A DNA stretch of 64,000 bases from contig CAWAMR010000019.1 in NCBI GenBank assembly GCA_963783095.1, positions 18,104-82,103 of the forward strand. Direction: 5' to 3'. The notes under the pieces are model-generated. The model was not told where the DNA came from. It was given only the letters and a program-made list of their open reading frames with translations, and searched no databases. This DNA comes from CAWAMR01 sp963783095 (GTDB lineage Bacteria; Planctomycetota; Planctomycetia; Gemmatales; Gemmataceae). The first letter of the stretch is position 1. The number at the start of each line of letters is the position of its first letter. Shown here one piece after another: positions 39,667 through 50,245 of this stretch. The position numbers were made by a program, and so were the translations under genes.

Positions 39667-41445
39667 CTACTCCACAATCAGAATAGTCGCTGATCCCGCC
39701 GGGAGGGTCATGGCGATCTTACCGCTGATCGTAGTGGCCTCTTTCTCAACCTCAGTGTATTTGCCTTCCTGATCGAAGCGCCAAACGCGCATTTTGCCTT
39801 TCAGGTTTGGCACGTCCAGTTTCAGCGCACAATCGCCGCCGAGATTCTTGTTCACCACCACGATCGTTTTCGCTCCATCCGTCGATCTTCGTGCGGCGTA
39901 CACCGCAACATCCTCACGATCAATCTTCGATGGGAGATATTCATCTCCGAATCGACCGCCCTTGCCGTCGTAATTGCGGAACAGTTTCCATGCCAAAATC
40001 TGCGAGCCTTCCGGTGTCGACCAGATGAATCCCAGATCGACTTTCTCCCGGCTCATGATCCCGAAGACATCAGCTTGGGCAAGAGCACCCGTGATATTGT
40101 CTGCACCGCCAAAGTTGTACTCGCCAATCGCCAGTTCCATTCCCGGGTTGTGCTTTTCGATCCAGCGGTGGGCGCGGCGAATCAGGGCGGTTGGCCGGCG
40201 ATCGCAGGCGTGGCTGCACCAGGATTCCTGCTCGTATTCCGGATCCCACAAATCGCGCGTCGATCGAAGTCGCAATTCATTCAGGACAAGGTCACTGCCT
40301 TTGCCGTCGTAGGGTGTTTTACCATTCTGTTTGCACTGGGGATACCAGTGAAAATCAAACACATCCACCAGCGATTTCCCGTGCTTTTTCTTGTACTCAC
40401 CGCACTTATAGATAAACCATTCGGCCAGCGGCATGCCGTCGTGAGCTTTGAAATCGGGTTTCGATGCGTAGTTGTCGTATTTCTTATCCTTGGCCGAATA
40501 GAACAGATCGGTCCAACCCCAACTGCAAAAGCCAGCGACTTTGGCGGTCGGATCGGCTTTCTTGATGGCTTCGGCATAGGCTACCGTTCGCTCCCACAAC
40601 TCATCGTAACCGACCGGATCCTTGCGAACATCGGCGTGCGTTTCATCCCAGAGCATCGGTTCGTTATCGAGTACCCAGTAGGCAACGCCTCGCTTCCCCG
40701 AAGCAGGCTTGGCCGCACCCGCTTCACGGACGGCCAGGGTTACGGCCTCAGCGATAAATTCAGGGTTCACCTCAATCGATGAATCGCGCGGGTCATTCTC
40801 TCGAATCGGCTTGCCGGTATGAAGAATCCCGTTGCCGACATCCGAATTCCAAGGCTCAACGCGCTGTTGCCTGCCGTATTTTTGGACCGAATAACTCGAA
40901 CTGCTGTGGTCTTTGGCAACCCAACCCATCATGGGAATGGTCATATAGGAAGTTGCCCCGACGCTTTGATTGGTCCTGATCTGGCGGAGATAGGCATTCT
41001 CGGACAAGTCCCGAATCGGCTCCCCACGATTGAAGAAAAACCAATCCTTTCCGCAGTTATGTGCGTTGATCTTCCAGTTATAGCGCGTTGAGGTATTGCC
41101 GCCCCAACGTGTGATCGGCAATCCGAACTCCTGGAGGAATTTCGGCGGCAACGTGCAGACGCCGTAAATGGCATCCGGTATGGTGTGGCTCGGCTTGATC
41201 GAAACCGATGCAGAGGCACGGAAGTCGATGAGCCTGGGGAATCGCGGCATGGAGGCCGTGAACGGTCCTGTCGAATCCGCGCTTGCCGAAACGAATTCAG
41301 GACCATTTTCCTCGACCTTGTTGGAGCTGTTTGAAGCGCGGCGATCGCCGCCAAGCACGGGTTTTCCTGCTTTGTACCAATAGCCTGCGACGAGTGTGCC
41401 GGTGAATGCACCTACAAGCATCAAATCCCGAAATCCGCAGGCCAT
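39667..41445 (-). CDS. glycoside hydrolase family 44 (endoglucanase/xyloglucanase type)
   Basis: 592 residues with an N-terminal hydrophobic anchor (residues about 8-24). GH44 enzymes are endo-acting on beta-1,4-glucans and xyloglucan. The TIM-barrel signatures are 'ITRWGGNTSTRYNWKINAHN', 'GVAYWVLDNEPMLWDETH' with the acid/base Glu, 'FDFHWYPQ', and 'GMELAIGEYNFGGADN' with the nucleophile Glu. The C-terminal beta domain is also present ('TIVVVNKNLGGDCALKLDV'). The frame is intact. With the GH51-like gene 4 kb away it suggests growth on plant cell-wall polysaccharide. Confidence 0.92.
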   Translation of the reverse strand: MACGFRDLMLVGAFTGTLVAGYWYKAGKPVLGGDRRASNSSNKVEENGPEFVSASADSTGPFTASMPRFPRLIDFRASASVSIKPSHTIPDAIYGVCTLPPKFLQEFGLPITRWGGNTSTRYNWKINAHNCGKDWFFFNRGEPIRDLSENAYLRQIRTNQSVGATSYMTIPMMGWVAKDHSSSSYSVQKYGRQQRVEPWNSDVGNGILHTGKPIRENDPRDSSIEVNPEFIAEAVTLAVREAGAAKPASGKRGVAYWVLDNEPMLWDETHADVRKDPVGYDELWERTVAYAEAIKKADPTAKVAGFCSWGWTDLFYSAKDKKYDNYASKPDFKAHDGMPLAEWFIYKCGEYKKKHGKSLVDVFDFHWYPQCKQNGKTPYDGKGSDLVLNELRLRSTRDLWDPEYEQESWCSHACDRRPTALIRRAHRWIEKHNPGMELAIGEYNFGGADNITGALAQADVFGIMSREKVDLGFIWSTPEGSQILAWKLFRNYDGKGGRFGDEYLPSKIDREDVAVYAARRSTDGAKTIVVVNKNLGGDCALKLDVPNLKGKMRVWRFDQEGKYTEVEKEATTISGKIAMTLPAGSATILIVE

Positions 41446-41970
41446 GCTTCTTCCTCAAAGAGTGAATACTTCGATCCAATTCAAAACGACTCGCAAAGAT
41501 AGAACATTCTCTTTGCTCACGCCAACCCTCATCGGCGGCATTTTTCGCTTTTCTTTCCCATGCGAAACATTCGGATTCTTCGGTATACCTTCACATTGGG
41601 CAGGGATGAACGCTGTTTTTTTCCTGTTTTCCATTCAATCGGCCTTCCCGGCGCGAGAAATCACAAGAATACCCTTCATATCTTGCCCAAAGCCCTTGCT
41701 CCTGCGTCCAAGTTGCAATATAGTTAAATATCCGAATTTTTGGCAAATGTTCATCTGGACAACTTCAGACTGAGTTCGTAAGAGCAGGCGAGCGGCGGGA
41801 TTTCTTCGCTTCTTTTTCACGACTCAGCACACCGCCGGCTCATTGCCTGTTGGCACCGTTCCTCTCCCAGGATTGCTTTTCTTATGAAAAATGCCGCGTT
41901 ACGCGGCGAGATCCCCGGACCTTAACCGGCCCCCGGAGCCCGTCTGCGCATTCGTGGAAGGAGGACTTCC
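41446..41970. other. intergenic region, 525 bases
   Basis: Between the divergent GH44 gene and a hypothetical gene. I see no coding frame with protein-like content, no tRNA and no known riboswitch. A small hairpin GCCGCG-TTA-CGCGGC lies at 41893-41907, in the leader of the downstream gene; its role is unclear. Confidence 0.5.
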
Positions 41971-42527
41971 ATGTCCGGTCACGAAATCGCCATGGCGATC
42001 AGTCTGCTCGTCGCCCCGCCGGGAACTCCTTATCCGGACATCCCCGCTGAAGAGTGGTCGGGCCTGCAAACGGCGATACACCATATTGCCGTGAGCTGGG
42101 AGATCATGGACCCTCGTGAAGTCAAGTTCCTGCTCACCAGGCAGGAGGACATGAACGAGGATCTGAACCTTCTGCGCAAACGATATCACGACCTGCAAGA
42201 TGCGCCGCGCGTCAATGATAGCCTGCGCTTCCCGACCGAAAAATCGTCAATGACATGCTCACGTTCAATCGGGGCTTTCGGCGCTATGTCGACATGAAAA
42301 CCAATCTGGAGCCCGATCGCCGCGCCGACTACGGCGAGGCCTTGCGCGAAACCGATCGGCTCTACCAGGTTTGGGATGCGGTACGCGATGCGCGGTGTGA
42401 TTTTTACTATGTGAATGTGCGTCGACAAGCACTCAAGCGAGTTCGTGAACTGGTGGGTCCGGAGGCGTATTATAACGCGAATCTACCGCCGAGCGTTCCG
42501 ACATGGCGATTTCAAGAGATGCGATAA
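41971..42527 (+). CDS. hypothetical protein, about 185 residues (one frameshift)
   Basis: No family recognised. Helical, charged protein starting 'MSGHEIAMAISLLVAPPGTP', with a central 'LLRKRYHDLQDAPRVNDSLR' and a C-terminal half 'FNRGFRRYVDMKTNLEPDRR' and 'VWDAVRDARCDFYYVNVRRQ'. A strong AAGGAGG lies 6 bases before ATG 41971, so the gene is surely translated. The frame changes near 42245. It ends 67 bases before the convergent kinase gene. Confidence 0.6.
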
Positions 42528-42594
42528 CAAGATCCTGGCAAGCAGAACCCTGCCAGAAAACTTGGTGGATGCGAGCAACGTGAGCGTCGTGGCG

Positions 42595-45500
42595 TCAGCC
42601 TTGAACAACAACAATGTCCGCAACCGTCGGTGCCAAGAATCTCCGATCCTCCGCAAAAATCCATCGGCGTGCTATTGCGGTCCGCTCCAAACCGCGCAGC
42701 GGGTCGTCGGCCGGCGAGCCCAGTTCCACGGGCGGTTTCGGGAAGGGTGGCTTTTTCTCCCCGACCACTCGATCCCCCAGCGCGACCAGACGCAGGACGT
42801 AGACGGTCCCGTTCGCGTTCGACGTGAACAGGTAGCGGCCGTTCGAACTAAGTGCGAGCCGCTTGATTGGGCCGGCCAGTCGCCATTCCTTCAGCACGCT
42901 GCCATCCAAAGCGGACCAGCGGACGAGGTGGCCAAAGTTCCCGAAATCGAAAATACTCTTGCCGTCCGGGGAAAACGTCGGCTGATTTCCGAAAAGCCCC
43001 TTTCTTTCATGCTTGAGTTCAACGAGTTCCTCGCCGGTAACAGTGTCATGGATTTTGTTTCCCAAGACGATGCGCCTGCCGTCAGGCGAGAAGTTCATCG
43101 GCCCACCCCCGGCAAGGGTAAATCGTTCCTTCCCGCCGTTCGACTCGATAACCACCGTCCTCCGACTCCCGTTCGAGTAGATGGCGATGAGCTTGCTGTC
43201 GGGCGAGAGGGCCAGCCACCCGCCTGAAAACGTCAGTTTGATCGTGGTCGGCTCTTTCCAGGTCGATGTGTCCCAAAGTTTCAGTTCGTTGTCCGCTCCG
43301 GTAACAACGTGCTTACCGTCCCCCGAGATCGCGAACGCGAACCTGGGCGGGTATGTGCCGTGAGTGATCGACTCCAGGTTGTCGCCGTTGGCAGTTTCGT
43401 AGGCGCGCAACGCACCGTCGTTGAGGCTCCTGGCGACCAGGCGCGTGCCATCGGGCGAGAAGGCGGCCAAGTCGAACCGCTTTCCGAGCGCGAGCGATAG
43501 TGCAACCCGGTCCTTGCGGGCAACCGTGTCCACCAACCGCAGCACGTTTTCGTGGGGCACGGCCATCATGGTCCCGTCGGCACTGACCTCGAGGAAATTG
43601 AATGCCGGCTCGGGAGCAGGCGACAGACGCTTCCCGGTGGCCGCGTCGTACATCACGATTTCGTCGCTGTGGTTACCCGCGATACCCACAATACGCTTGC
43701 CGTCCTGGGAAAAGGCGAGAGCGGTATGGATCCCAGGGCCGTCGAAGCTCACAAGTTTTTTTCCCATCGTAGCATCGTAAAGGCCGTCCACAAGGACGAT
43801 ACTCTTGCCGTCCGGCGACAGGGCAAAGCTACCGGAATAAGGGAGTTTCAGGTCACGCCATGCCTTGGTAGACAAATCCCACACCCGCACATAAGAATCC
43901 CACCCACCCCTTGCTTTGTTCGATTCCATCACGCCGACCACGATACCCGCGGCATCCGGGGTAAAAACCGCGTGTGCTTGCCCAGCAGGGAGAAGGCTTT
44001 TTCGCTCCAACTCGGAGTGGATCTCCTTGCGAGCTGCCACGTCAAACACTTTGAAGAGTGTGAAGCTTTTCTCGCCAGTACCCTCGGACCAGTACACCAC
44101 TGCCAGAAGTTTGCCGTCCGCAGAGAATGCCGCACTACCAGGAAGAGCCCGAGAGGGCAAATCCGGCGGCAATTGTCCGGAAAGTCTGGCCACATGTTTC
44201 CCGGTCCTTGGATCCCAAAGGTCTAGCTCTCTAACTGCGATGGCGATGAGTTCGCCACCCGGCGCAGCGGCGATGGCTGGTGGGTAACTAAGCCCAGTCT
44301 CAGCACTGACGAGCTGCACTATCTTCTTGCCAGTGTCGATCTTCCACAACTGATAGATCCACTCGTTCCCTCGGACGGCCATATGGACGACTGCCCGTGC
44401 CTCAGGCAGGTAGGTGCTAGCATAGCTTTTGGGAAGTGTGAAGGAGTGCCGTTGCTTACCGGTGGCGACATCCCAGGACTTCGATGTATCGCCGTTCGAA
44501 TCCAAGGCCGACCAACGTTGCGTCCCGTAGCGGTCCAGCGCGATCGCATCCTGGCCGTTCTCCGCGAAAGTGAGGAGGACCTGTCCGGACCAGTGACGCC
44601 ACACGTGACTGCCGAACACGGCCACCACCTCGTCCGGCAGCGATTCGACCGGCTCTTTCTTGGAGATGCTTTCGCGGGCGAGGCTACGCAGCGGGTCGCT
44701 TGGGTCCGGCTCGGACGGTTTCGGCTGAGGTAACTTTTCCTTCTTTTCCGCGACTGGCAAATCTCGCTCCCCGATCACTCGATCCCCTTGCGCGACTTGC
44801 AGTTTTCCTTTCAACAACTCGACTTTCAGCGTGACCGTTTCGCCTTTTCTGAGGACAAAATTGTCGGTCTCGAATTCAAGGTCGCCGCGCTTGATCTTGA
44901 GCCCTTGTTCACCGGGCTCGATCTTGATTTCGTGCGGACCGGCCCCTTTCACTACCGCGCCGGTCTTGGTCAACACCACTTCAACCGTTGGATCATCGAT
45001 TTCGATGCGGATTACTCCGTCCTTGGTTTGCAGATAGAAGACTGCGGTCGCGGCAAGAGCGAACAGGAAGAACACCGCCGCGGCGGACGCGATCACCACC
45101 TTGCCTGGCACGCGTCGACGGTGCGCCGCTGGCTGGGCCAGCTCGGCGGCAGGCATCGCCCTGACAACCGTGGGCGCGAATGTGGCGGGCGGAACAGGTG
45201 CCGCCGGTAGCGGCGCGGTGACCGCTCCGGCCAGCCAGTCCTGCAGTGCGTCCGCAAAGGCGCGAGCGCTCGCATAGCGCTGTTCGGGCCGCCGAGCCAT
45301 TGCCTTGAGGACGATGGCCTCCAATGCCGGGTCAAGGCCAAGACAATGTTGCGAGAGCGAGGGCGGTGCCTCCAGCGCGATCTGGTAGATGATCTTCATT
45401 GGGTTGCCCCGATAGGGCGGCTGGCCCGTGAGCAACTCGTAGAGAACAGCGCCAAGACTATAAACGTCAGCTGTCGGCCCGACCTCGTCGCCGCTCATCC

Positions 45501-46309
45501 CCGCCTGCTCCGGCGGCATGTAAGCCGGCGTCCCGAGCACGCTGCCTTCAATCGTTATCCTGTCGCTATCGCTGACAGACCGGGCCAAGCCGAAGTCAGT
45601 AAGCAAGGCCTTTCCCGCAGTGTCGAGCAGAATGTTGGCCGGCTTCAAGTCGCGGTGGATCACGCCATGACCGTGGACGGCCTCCAACCCCTCGGCCACC
45701 TGCCGAACAAGCTCGGCGGCTCGGCGTGGCTCGACCTGGCCGGCAGCGACCAGTTCGGCTAACGATTGCCCCTCGACAAAGGCCATGACGACATAGGGGA
45801 CGCCATCCGATGTGCCAACATCGTAAATGGGGCAGATGTGCGCCTGGCGGACGCTTGCCGCCGCCCGCGCTTCCCGTTCGAAGCGGGCCTGGGCCGCGGC
45901 TCGGGCTGCCGGCGGACCCTGGAAACGCGGGATCTTGATCGCGACGTCACGGCCGAGTTGCGGGTCGTGGGCACGGTAGACGGTTCCCATGCCCCCGGCA
46001 CCGAGCCGGCCTCTGACCTCGTCAGCGCCCCACTCGACTCGGCATCGGCGGTTCGCCTTGGGGGGGCAACTCGACCGTGTTGCCATTCTGTTCTGAACCC
46101 ACCGTGTCGCCGATGCCTGCCCGGCAATCGTCCACCGCCGACCGGAATTGCCACAAGGTGTTCACCAGGCTCGGCAGGTCAGCGGCCAAGTCGGGACAAC
46201 GAGATTGCCAGTAGGCAAGGTCGAACGGAAGTCCAGCGTTGAGATCGGCTTCGATCTTCTCGAGAACCTCGGCAAGACGCTGATCACGCTGGACGTCATT
46301 ATCGTTCAT
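42595..46309 (-). CDS. Ser/Thr protein kinase with C-terminal WD40 propeller (one frameshift)
   Basis: About 1,237-residue membrane kinase, typical of Gemmataceae. An N-terminal helical region (residues 1-90, 'DLAYWQSRCPDLAADLP') is joined after an indel near 46040-46086 to the kinase domain: Gly-loop 'LGAGGMGTVYRAHD', VAIK lysine, catalytic 'GVIHRDLKPANILLD', 'LTDFGLARS' and 'GTPAYMPPEQAG'. A membrane helix ('VVIASAAAVFFLFALAATAV') separates it from an extracytoplasmic part with a short beta domain and about 12 WD40-like blades. All catalytic residues are present. It lies 42 bases downstream of an ECF sigma factor gene, a common planctomycete pairing. The signal and target are unknown. Confidence 0.9.
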
Positions 46310-46351
46310 GGGGCTATTCTCCGTTTGCAGGGCGACCGGTGGGTCAGTGCC

Positions 46352-46933
46352 TCAGTCTTCGCCGCACGCCTCGCGGAGGCGGCGAAGGGCTCGTGTGTAA
46401 AGGACTCGGACGGCCGCCTCCGTCCGTCCCAGCCGCTCGGCGAGAACGGCGTGGGAAAGCTCATCGGAATGACGACCGAGAAGGACTTCTTGCATGTCGG
46501 CAGGAAGTCGGGCTAGGGCGTCGGCCAAGCGGGCCGTCTGCTCGTGCTGTATCGCCTGCTGACTGGGCGTGCTGTCGGCAATCACCAACCAGCGGAGTAC
46601 GACATCGCCCGCCTCTTCGCGACCGCCATCGCGCTTACCGGTGCCAAGGTGACTGCGAAGGGTATGCCCCGCCGCTCGGAGCACGATCACACGCAGCCAG
46701 GCGGTGAATTCGGCCGTCACGGAACCACTGAAACGGCCGAAGTGGCGGTTGACCTCGACGAGGGCGTCCTGAATCAAGTCGGAATCGTCGAGCCGCTCGG
46801 GGATTCTGCCGCGCCGCAATGCGCGGACGAGGAGCCGGACATACGGCCTATAGCCGTTGAGCAACTGTCCAAGGGCTTCGGCGTCGCCCGCACGTGCCCT
46901 ATCAAGGGCCGCCTGCTGGTCGACCGCAGTCAT
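46352..46933 (-). CDS. ECF-type RNA polymerase sigma factor
   Basis: 193 residues; directs RNA polymerase to a specific promoter set. Region 2 is seen in 'LDDSDLIQDALVEVNRHFG' and 'FTAWLRVIVLRAAGHTLR', region 4 in 'ARLPADMQEVLLGRHSDEL' and 'VLAERLGRTEAAVRVLYTRA' (helix-turn-helix). This is the planctomycete ECF type that is paired with Ser/Thr kinases. ATG 46933 follows GGAAGG; a longer frame from 47050 has no ribosome site. The kinase gene follows directly, so the kinase may control this sigma factor or respond to the same signal. Confidence 0.9.
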   Translation of the reverse strand: MTAVDQQAALDRARAGDAEALGQLLNGYRPYVRLLVRALRRGRIPERLDDSDLIQDALVEVNRHFGRFSGSVTAEFTAWLRVIVLRAAGHTLRSHLGTGKRDGGREEAGDVVLRWLVIADSTPSQQAIQHEQTARLADALARLPADMQEVLLGRHSDELSHAVLAERLGRTEAAVRVLYTRALRRLREACGED

Positions 46934-47169
46934 CGCCCACCTTCCTGTTGCCCGAAACAGTCGAAATGTTACAAGGATTTTCCAAAGTATACGCCGGGAG
47001 GAAGAGGAAGAAAGGAGACGGTGACTGAAATCGTGCGCTGGAAAGCGCAAATGGAGTAGGAAATCTATTCGGCACTTTCAGAAAGAGTTTCCCGGCTGTG
47101 CAGCCAACTCTTGATGTGTACGAGGGCAAGGTAGACGGTGCGAAGAGAAACTCCGGTTTCTTGCACTCA
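46934..47169. other. upstream region of sigma-kinase operon
   Basis: 236 bases between the sigma gene and the end of leuA, same strand. Expected promoter of the sigma-kinase operon and possibly the leuA terminator; no clear hairpin with T-run was seen. Confidence 0.4.
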
Positions 47170-48755
47170 TCAGATGACCGGCACCGTTTCTTGGGGCACG
47201 ATATCGGTAGGTTTGAGCCGGGGCTGAATTTGCCGCATGGCTACCCGGTTGATTACCTGCAAGAAAGCCAGGGCGCTCGCACATACCACATTCGTATCGA
47301 TGCCTCGACCGCTCACCTTGCGGCCCTGATACTCTCCTTCCACCGTTGCTTCAGCCTGGGCATCTAATCCACCCGTAAGGCTTCGGACCCGGTAGTCGGT
47401 TACGTGGACATCAATCCCTGTTCCCGCAACGATGGATTTGAATACGGCATGCATTGGGCCATCCCCAACAGCTGCTTCACAATGGATTTGTCCTTCTCGA
47501 TGTTGCAAGGTGACCGCAGCGGTAGGCGGTACTCCGCTGCTGGCGCTGCACGTAAAATTCAAGAGCGTCCACAGATCGCTGGAAGCGGCGTGGATCTGGT
47601 TCTCGATCAGCGCTTCGATGTCGGCGTCGTAGATGTTTTTCTTGCGGTCTGCGAGGGCCTTGAACGAGTCGAACACGCGCTGAATCTGGGCGTCTTCGAG
47701 ATGATAACCCAGCTCCTCGATCCGCTGTTTCAGTGCGTGCCTGCCGCTATGCTTTCCCAGCACCAGATCGGTGTGCGGGATGCCGACATCTTCGGGCGCA
47801 TGATCTCGTAGGTGCTAGGCTCCTTCAGCATGCCGTCCTGATGAATGCCAGCCTCGTGCGCAAAGGCATTTTGTCCGACGATCGCCTTGTTGCGCTGAAC
47901 CTGCATGCCGGTGACGCTCGTGAGCTTTCGGCTCGTCGAATACAGGAGCCGGGTATTGATGCCGGTGTTCAACTTGTAGAAATCGCTCCGGGTGCGCAGG
48001 GCCATGACGATTTCTTCCAAGGCACAGTTGCCGGCACGTTCGCCGATGCCGTTCATCGTGCATTCGATCTGCCGGGCACCTTCGGCCAGCGCTGCGAGAC
48101 TATTGGCGACCGCCAGACCCAGGTCGTTATGCGTATGAACGCTCAGGACGCATTTGTCGATGCCGCGCACCGTTCGTTTCAAGTGACGGATGACAGCTGC
48201 ATAGTGGGACGGCACTGCATAGCCGACCGTGTCCGGGATATTCAGCGTGGTTGCTCCCGCTTCGACCGATTTTTCGACGACTTCCGTCAGGAAATCCAGT
48301 TCCGTTCGTGCCGCATCTTCGGGCGAGAATTCGACATCCTCGACGTAACCGCGCGCACGTTGAACCCCCTCAACCGCTCGACGAATGATTTCCTCGCGCG
48401 TCATTTTCAGTTTGAATTCACGATGAATGGCGCTGGTGGCAAGGAAAACGTGAATCCGCTTGCGCGGCGCATCCTTGACGGCATCGGCCGCCCGGTCAAT
48501 GTCCGCGGGATTACAGCGTGCCAGACCACAGATGATCGGCCCTTGAATTTCCCTTGCAATCGCCTGGACGGATGCAAAGTCGCCCGGCGATGCAATGGGA
48601 AAACCGGCTTCGATGACGTCCACACCAAGTTCCCGAAGGGCGCGCGCCATCTCCATTTTTTCCTGGAGATTCATGCTGCAGCCCGGCGACTGCTCGCCAT
48701 CGCGCAGCGTGGTATCGAAAATCATGACTCGATTGGGATCGACTATGGCAGGCAT
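47170..48755 (-). CDS. leuA: 2-isopropylmalate synthase (one frameshift)
   Basis: First committed enzyme of leucine synthesis: condenses 2-oxoisovalerate and acetyl-CoA. The HMGL-like TIM barrel starts 'VMIFDTTLRDGEQSPG' (catalytic Arg18, metal Asp19), continues with 'VEFSPEDAARTELDFL', the metal motif 'VHTHNDLGLAVANS' and 'GIGERAGNCALEEIVMAL'. After an indel near 47790 the sequence resumes at 'GKHSGRHALKQRIEELGY' and runs through the C-terminal LeuA dimer/regulatory domain ('YRVRSLTGGLDAQAEATVEG'). About 527 residues, normal for LeuA. ATG 48755 is used; an upstream in-frame Met (48836) lies beyond the terminator hairpin and is unlikely. No other leu gene is next to it. Confidence 0.93.
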
Positions 48756-48826
48756 AGGCACTCCGACAACGAAAAACGGCCCTGGAACTTCTTCGGAAGT
48801 CCCAGGGCCGCGTGATGTTTGGTCAT
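48743..48826 (-). CDS. candidate leader peptide upstream of leuA
   Basis: 27-codon frame, ATG at 48826, stop overlapping the leuA start by 13 bases. It starts MTKHHAAL and contains five Leu codons at positions 8, 10, 20, 24 and 26, the first two (CTG, CTT) inside the left arm of the terminator hairpin. Leu-rich leader peptides regulate leu operons by attenuation in other bacteria. No good ribosome site is visible, so translation is uncertain. Confidence 0.45.
   Translation of the reverse strand: MTKHHAALGLPKKFQGRFSLSECLCLP
48771..48810 (-). terminator. intrinsic terminator in the leuA leader
   Basis: On the minus strand, CGGCCCTGGGACTTC pairs with GAAGTTCCAGGGCCG (one G-U pair) around a CGAA loop and is followed at once by TTTTTC. 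This is a strong rho-independent terminator 16 bases before the leuA start codon, where only a regulated (attenuated) terminator makes sense. Confidence 0.8.
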
Positions 48827-49003
48827 AAACCGGCACGGCGCTTTAGGACTTCTCCACGGTGGAGAGTAGAATCAAGTCCCGAAGGTTAAGAATCGCCGGA
48901 TACATCGTGGGTCCACTTACAACGGTTTTCTTGCATTTAATGTACGACTTGCCGCGTCCGGATACAACGGCAATCGGAAAACTTGTGCCGGGCAGTGGCA
49001 AAC

Positions 49004-49639
49004 CTATTGCTTCGGCATCGCTTCATCCTTCAGAGAAAATGCTTTTCCAACTTCCACCGGTATGTCTGACGTGCTTGTTTCCGTCACCCATCCGGCGATC
49101 GGCACATGCGATCGGCTGCCTTCATCCCAACGCAACGCGACGTGGCCTTTGACGCCCGGAGCCATTGGGAAATGCCGGTCGAATCCGATGTTGGGATACC
49201 CGTTTTTGCCGTTCAAAAGATCGACCGTTTTTGGCGGTCCGGGGATGTAACCGGGTTTGCCGGTTAGGATTTGCGGTGTTTCCACATCGCGAGATACAAC
49301 CGCGATTTCGTTTTTCTTGACGTTTCCTTTCTCTACCGCCAGGACTTGCATGGCAATTTGCAGCGTCACCGATTTTAGTTTGCCGTCCTTATCCTTCCTC
49401 GCGGCGGTGCAGACGACGGTGAGCACACGCACCTCTGCCACGACGTCGGCCGACTGCTTGGCCTTTTCGTAGGTCTTGCGTACCGACTCGAGAAACTCAG
49501 CATACGCCTTGTTCCTCGCCTCAACCACATCCCGCGGCTCCGCGGCAAGCAAGCAGTTACCCGAGTTTGTCAGCCCCAGTACCATTGCCACAACGGTGAT
49601 GGCCATGAGCCAGGTTCGATTGGAAGTGGTGGAGTGCAC
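49004..49639 (-). CDS. secreted hypothetical protein
   Basis: 211 residues with an N-terminal signal ('ITVVAMVLGLTNSGNCLLAA'), so exported. A helical segment ('KAYAEFLESVRKTYEKAKQS') is followed by a beta-rich part ('LQIAMQVLAVEKGNVKKNEI', 'GVKGHVALRWDEGSRSHVPI'). No recognised domain. The start is GTG 49639 with AAGGA 7 bases upstream; in-frame codons further up lack a ribosome site. Lies upstream of leuA on the same strand but separated by about 180 bases. Confidence 0.65.
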   Translation of the reverse strand: MHSTTSNRTWLMAITVVAMVLGLTNSGNCLLAAEPRDVVEARNKAYAEFLESVRKTYEKAKQSADVVAEVRVLTVVCTAARKDKDGKLKSVTLQIAMQVLAVEKGNVKKNEIAVVSRDVETPQILTGKPGYIPGPPKTVDLLNGKNGYPNIGFDRHFPMAPGVKGHVALRWDEGSRSHVPIAGWVTETSTSDIPVEVGKAFSLKDEAMPKQ

Positions 49640-49792
49640 TTGATTTCCTTGCAAAAAAAACAGTGAAGGCCGGGGCGACGAACGGGCCATACCAATCAGA
49701 CGAGGAGCAGGTCGCCGAAGTTTTCCCAATCACTGCGGGCAAAGCAAACCAGAAGGAAATTAGGTTTGTCAAGATGGCGGACGGAGCGTTAG

Positions 49793-49918
49793 AATGCGCT
49801 GGTATGCTTCGACCAGAAAGGCGAACACGACAGGGTTATTGCCGATTATCGATTAGCCATTCAACTCTCTCCGAAACTGCGGAATGATGCGGATTTGAAA
49901 AAGCGAATGGGTAATTGA
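49793..49918 (+). pseudogene. remnant of a TPR-repeat protein
   Basis: 41 codons end in a stop at 49918 and read 'FDQKGEHDRVIADYRLAIQL', a canonical TPR helix pair, followed by a basic tail. Upstream in the same frame are stops, and no start or earlier TPR units are found, so this is the C-terminal end of a lost gene. Confidence 0.6.
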
Positions 49919-49975
49919 ACGGAAGAATCTTTGAGTGGATAGAATGCCTTTATCGCCCGCCACGAGGGGGTCAAC

Positions 49976-50245
49976 ATGTCCATCAATACAGAAGCCCTCC
50001 TCGCTGAGGAGGAACGCCTTGCCGAGGAGGTCTATGACCGCCTCGTCCGCCCAGTCTTGCGACCAGAGGATGCAGGCAAGTACGTTGCGATCGCCTTCGA
50101 GTCGGGTGACTTCGAGGTCGATTCCGACGACTATGCGGCCACCGGGCGGCTCCTGGCCCGGCGACCCGGCGCGCGGATCTGGCTAATGCGGGCCGACGGG
50201 GCTGCTGCATATCGCATGCGGGGCCTTTCCCGGGGTGGGTTATGA
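49976..50245 (+). CDS. small hypothetical protein paired with an aspartic protease
   Basis: 89 residues. Helical start 'LLAEEERLAEEVYDRLVRPV', then 'GKYVAIAFESGDFEVDSDDY' and a C-terminal basic strand. Small proteins of this shape precede retropepsin-like protease genes in several bacteria and act as their partners or as antitoxin-like proteins; no experimental role is known to me. Its stop overlaps the next start (ATGA). GC is higher than in the flanking genes. Confidence 0.65.
   Translation: MSINTEALLAEEERLAEEVYDRLVRPVLRPEDAGKYVAIAFESGDFEVDSDDYAATGRLLARRPGARIWLMRADGAAAYRMRGLSRGGL

Noticed and set aside
47733..48815. 360-codon open frame on the plus strand opposite leuA
   Set aside because: Exact antisense of a clear LeuA barrel, with no ribosome site or protein-like motifs; a shadow of the GC-rich third positions.
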